In this document: positions 63,555 to 64,000 of the stretch, in pieces | How the letters are laid out: every line of letters begins with the position of its first letter | How positions within the stretch are numbered: position 1 is the first letter of the stretch | Assembly (NCBI GenBank): GCA_944388995.1 | Contig: CALXKN010000006.1 | Location: 37,434 to 101,433, forward strand | From: an uncultured Spirochaetota bacterium | Lineage (GTDB): Bacteria; Spirochaetota; Spirochaetia; JAFGXN01 | Length of the DNA stretch: 64,000 nucleotides | Reading direction: 5' to 3' | Notes under the pieces: generated by a model | Database searches by the model: none | What the model saw: the letters and a program-made list of their open reading frames with translations, nothing else | What the model was told of the DNA's origin: nothing | Made by a program: the position numbers and the translations under genes

Positions 63555-64000
63555 ATGAAGCTCAAACCGATTGCCCTTCTCCTGCCGCTCTTTTTCGCGC
63601 GCGCCGCCTTTGCTCAGCCGGCCGCCGATGAACGCAATCCGGTTGATTTGCAGTTTGCCGCCGCCGTTTCCGTTTCTTTTCAGGGCGCGCGCAGCGATAC
63701 CGGATTTTCCGCCTTTCAACCTGGCGGCCGTATTGATGCTACTGCCGGCGCTCTGTTTATCGATTCCGTCGGACTGCACTTTGGTCTGCGCAGCGAATTT
63801 TTCGGAGCGTCCGCCTTTAACGGCGACCGCAGCCTGAAAGGATACGCGTCCGTCGGTCCTCAGTTTTCCGTCTTTTACCGCCACCGCATCCGCGAAACCG
63901 AAACATCACTCCTCATGCCCGGTTTTCAACTCGGCACGGCGCTTTTGCTCGCAAAATATGAGTTGATCGACAACCGTTTTTTCTATCCGACATTTGATGC
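63555..64000 (+). CDS. Exported protein, likely outer membrane (runs off the window)
   Basis: The first 148 codons are present. MKLKPIALLLPLFFARAAFA is a signal peptide. The mature part alternates small and aromatic residues (VDLQFAAAVSVSFQGA, GALFIDSVGLHFGLRSEFFG, SVGPQFSVFYRHRI, LMPGFQLGTALLLAKYELID), a pattern of transmembrane beta strands. The rest lies beyond base 64000, so the family cannot be given. It starts 2 bases after tatD and is probably co-transcribed. Confidence 0.65.
   Translation, partial: MKLKPIALLLPLFFARAAFAQPAADERNPVDLQFAAAVSVSFQGARSDTGFSAFQPGGRIDATAGALFIDSVGLHFGLRSEFFGASAFNGDRSLKGYASVGPQFSVFYRHRIRETETSLLMPGFQLGTALLLAKYELIDNRFFYPTFD

Overview
The window reads as chromosomal DNA from a spirochaete, most likely a Treponema-like organism of roughly balanced base composition. 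That assignment is inferred from gene content and order: an LptD-like outer-membrane protein directly behind uvrA, a short IspG followed by a secreted TPR protein, the rpsB-tsf-frr-uppS-cdsA-dxr block, a RarA ATPase with a fused C-terminal methyltransferase-like domain, and many lipoproteins. No rRNA, tRNA, phage, insertion sequence or CRISPR array is visible.

Layout. 1-9.2 kb (minus): start of a PhoH-like gene, lptD-like, uvrA, a TPR protein and ispG. 9.2-9.85 kb: a gene-free block of GC-rich dispersed repeats. 9.85-14.3 kb (minus): a damaged glycosylation locus (gtrA, a GT2 stub, half of a membrane glycosyltransferase), an amidohydrolase lipoprotein and a diguanylate cyclase. 14.4-19.5 kb (plus): ribosomal S2, EF-Ts, RRF, UppS, CdsA and Dxr. 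19.6-26.9 kb (minus): an InlB-type repeat lipoprotein behind a very long poly-G tract, repeats, carB, and a lipoprotein with about a dozen Pro-Gly-Glu-Glu-Val/Ile repeats. 26.9-33.5 kb (minus): the phosphate operon pstC-pstA-pstB-phoU-phoB-phoR-pstS. 33.6-38.6 kb: rarA fusion, a Gdx/SugE-type exporter with an attenuator-like leader, a NimA-like flavoprotein and another lipoprotein. 38.6-45.3 kb: an M30-like metallopeptidase lipoprotein behind ackA, an outer-membrane protein, two PepSY-like paralogues, and a DUF3793-flavodoxin pair with an operator-like palindrome. 45.4-50.7 kb (minus): riboflavin operon ribH-ribD-ribE-ribBA plus a YgiQ radical SAM gene, under an FMN riboswitch. 50.7-58.6 kb: a repeat copy, a TonB-dependent receptor, glnS, and galK-sppA-rluA. 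58.7-64 kb (plus): nagA, an APC permease fused to an EIIA domain, a radical SAM protein, tatD and the start of an exported protein.

Most genes are housekeeping. The unusual layer is in the DNA between them: (i) a modular GC-rich intergenic element present six times, some copies with a second module of about 58 bp that repeats in tandem; (ii) two poly-G tracts of the form Gn-A-Gm placed just upstream of the -10 region of minus-strand genes (a surface lipoprotein and gtrA), an arrangement like the length-variable poly-G promoters of treponemal tpr genes; (iii) repeated promoters whose -10 box lies only 5-9 bases from the start codon, so the mRNAs should be leaderless; (iv) leader structures: an FMN riboswitch, an unidentified attenuator ahead of the exporter, and a hairpin covering the lipoprotein ribosome-binding site. 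Together with three large lipoproteins that carry repeats or Ig-like segments, this suggests an organism that varies its surface.
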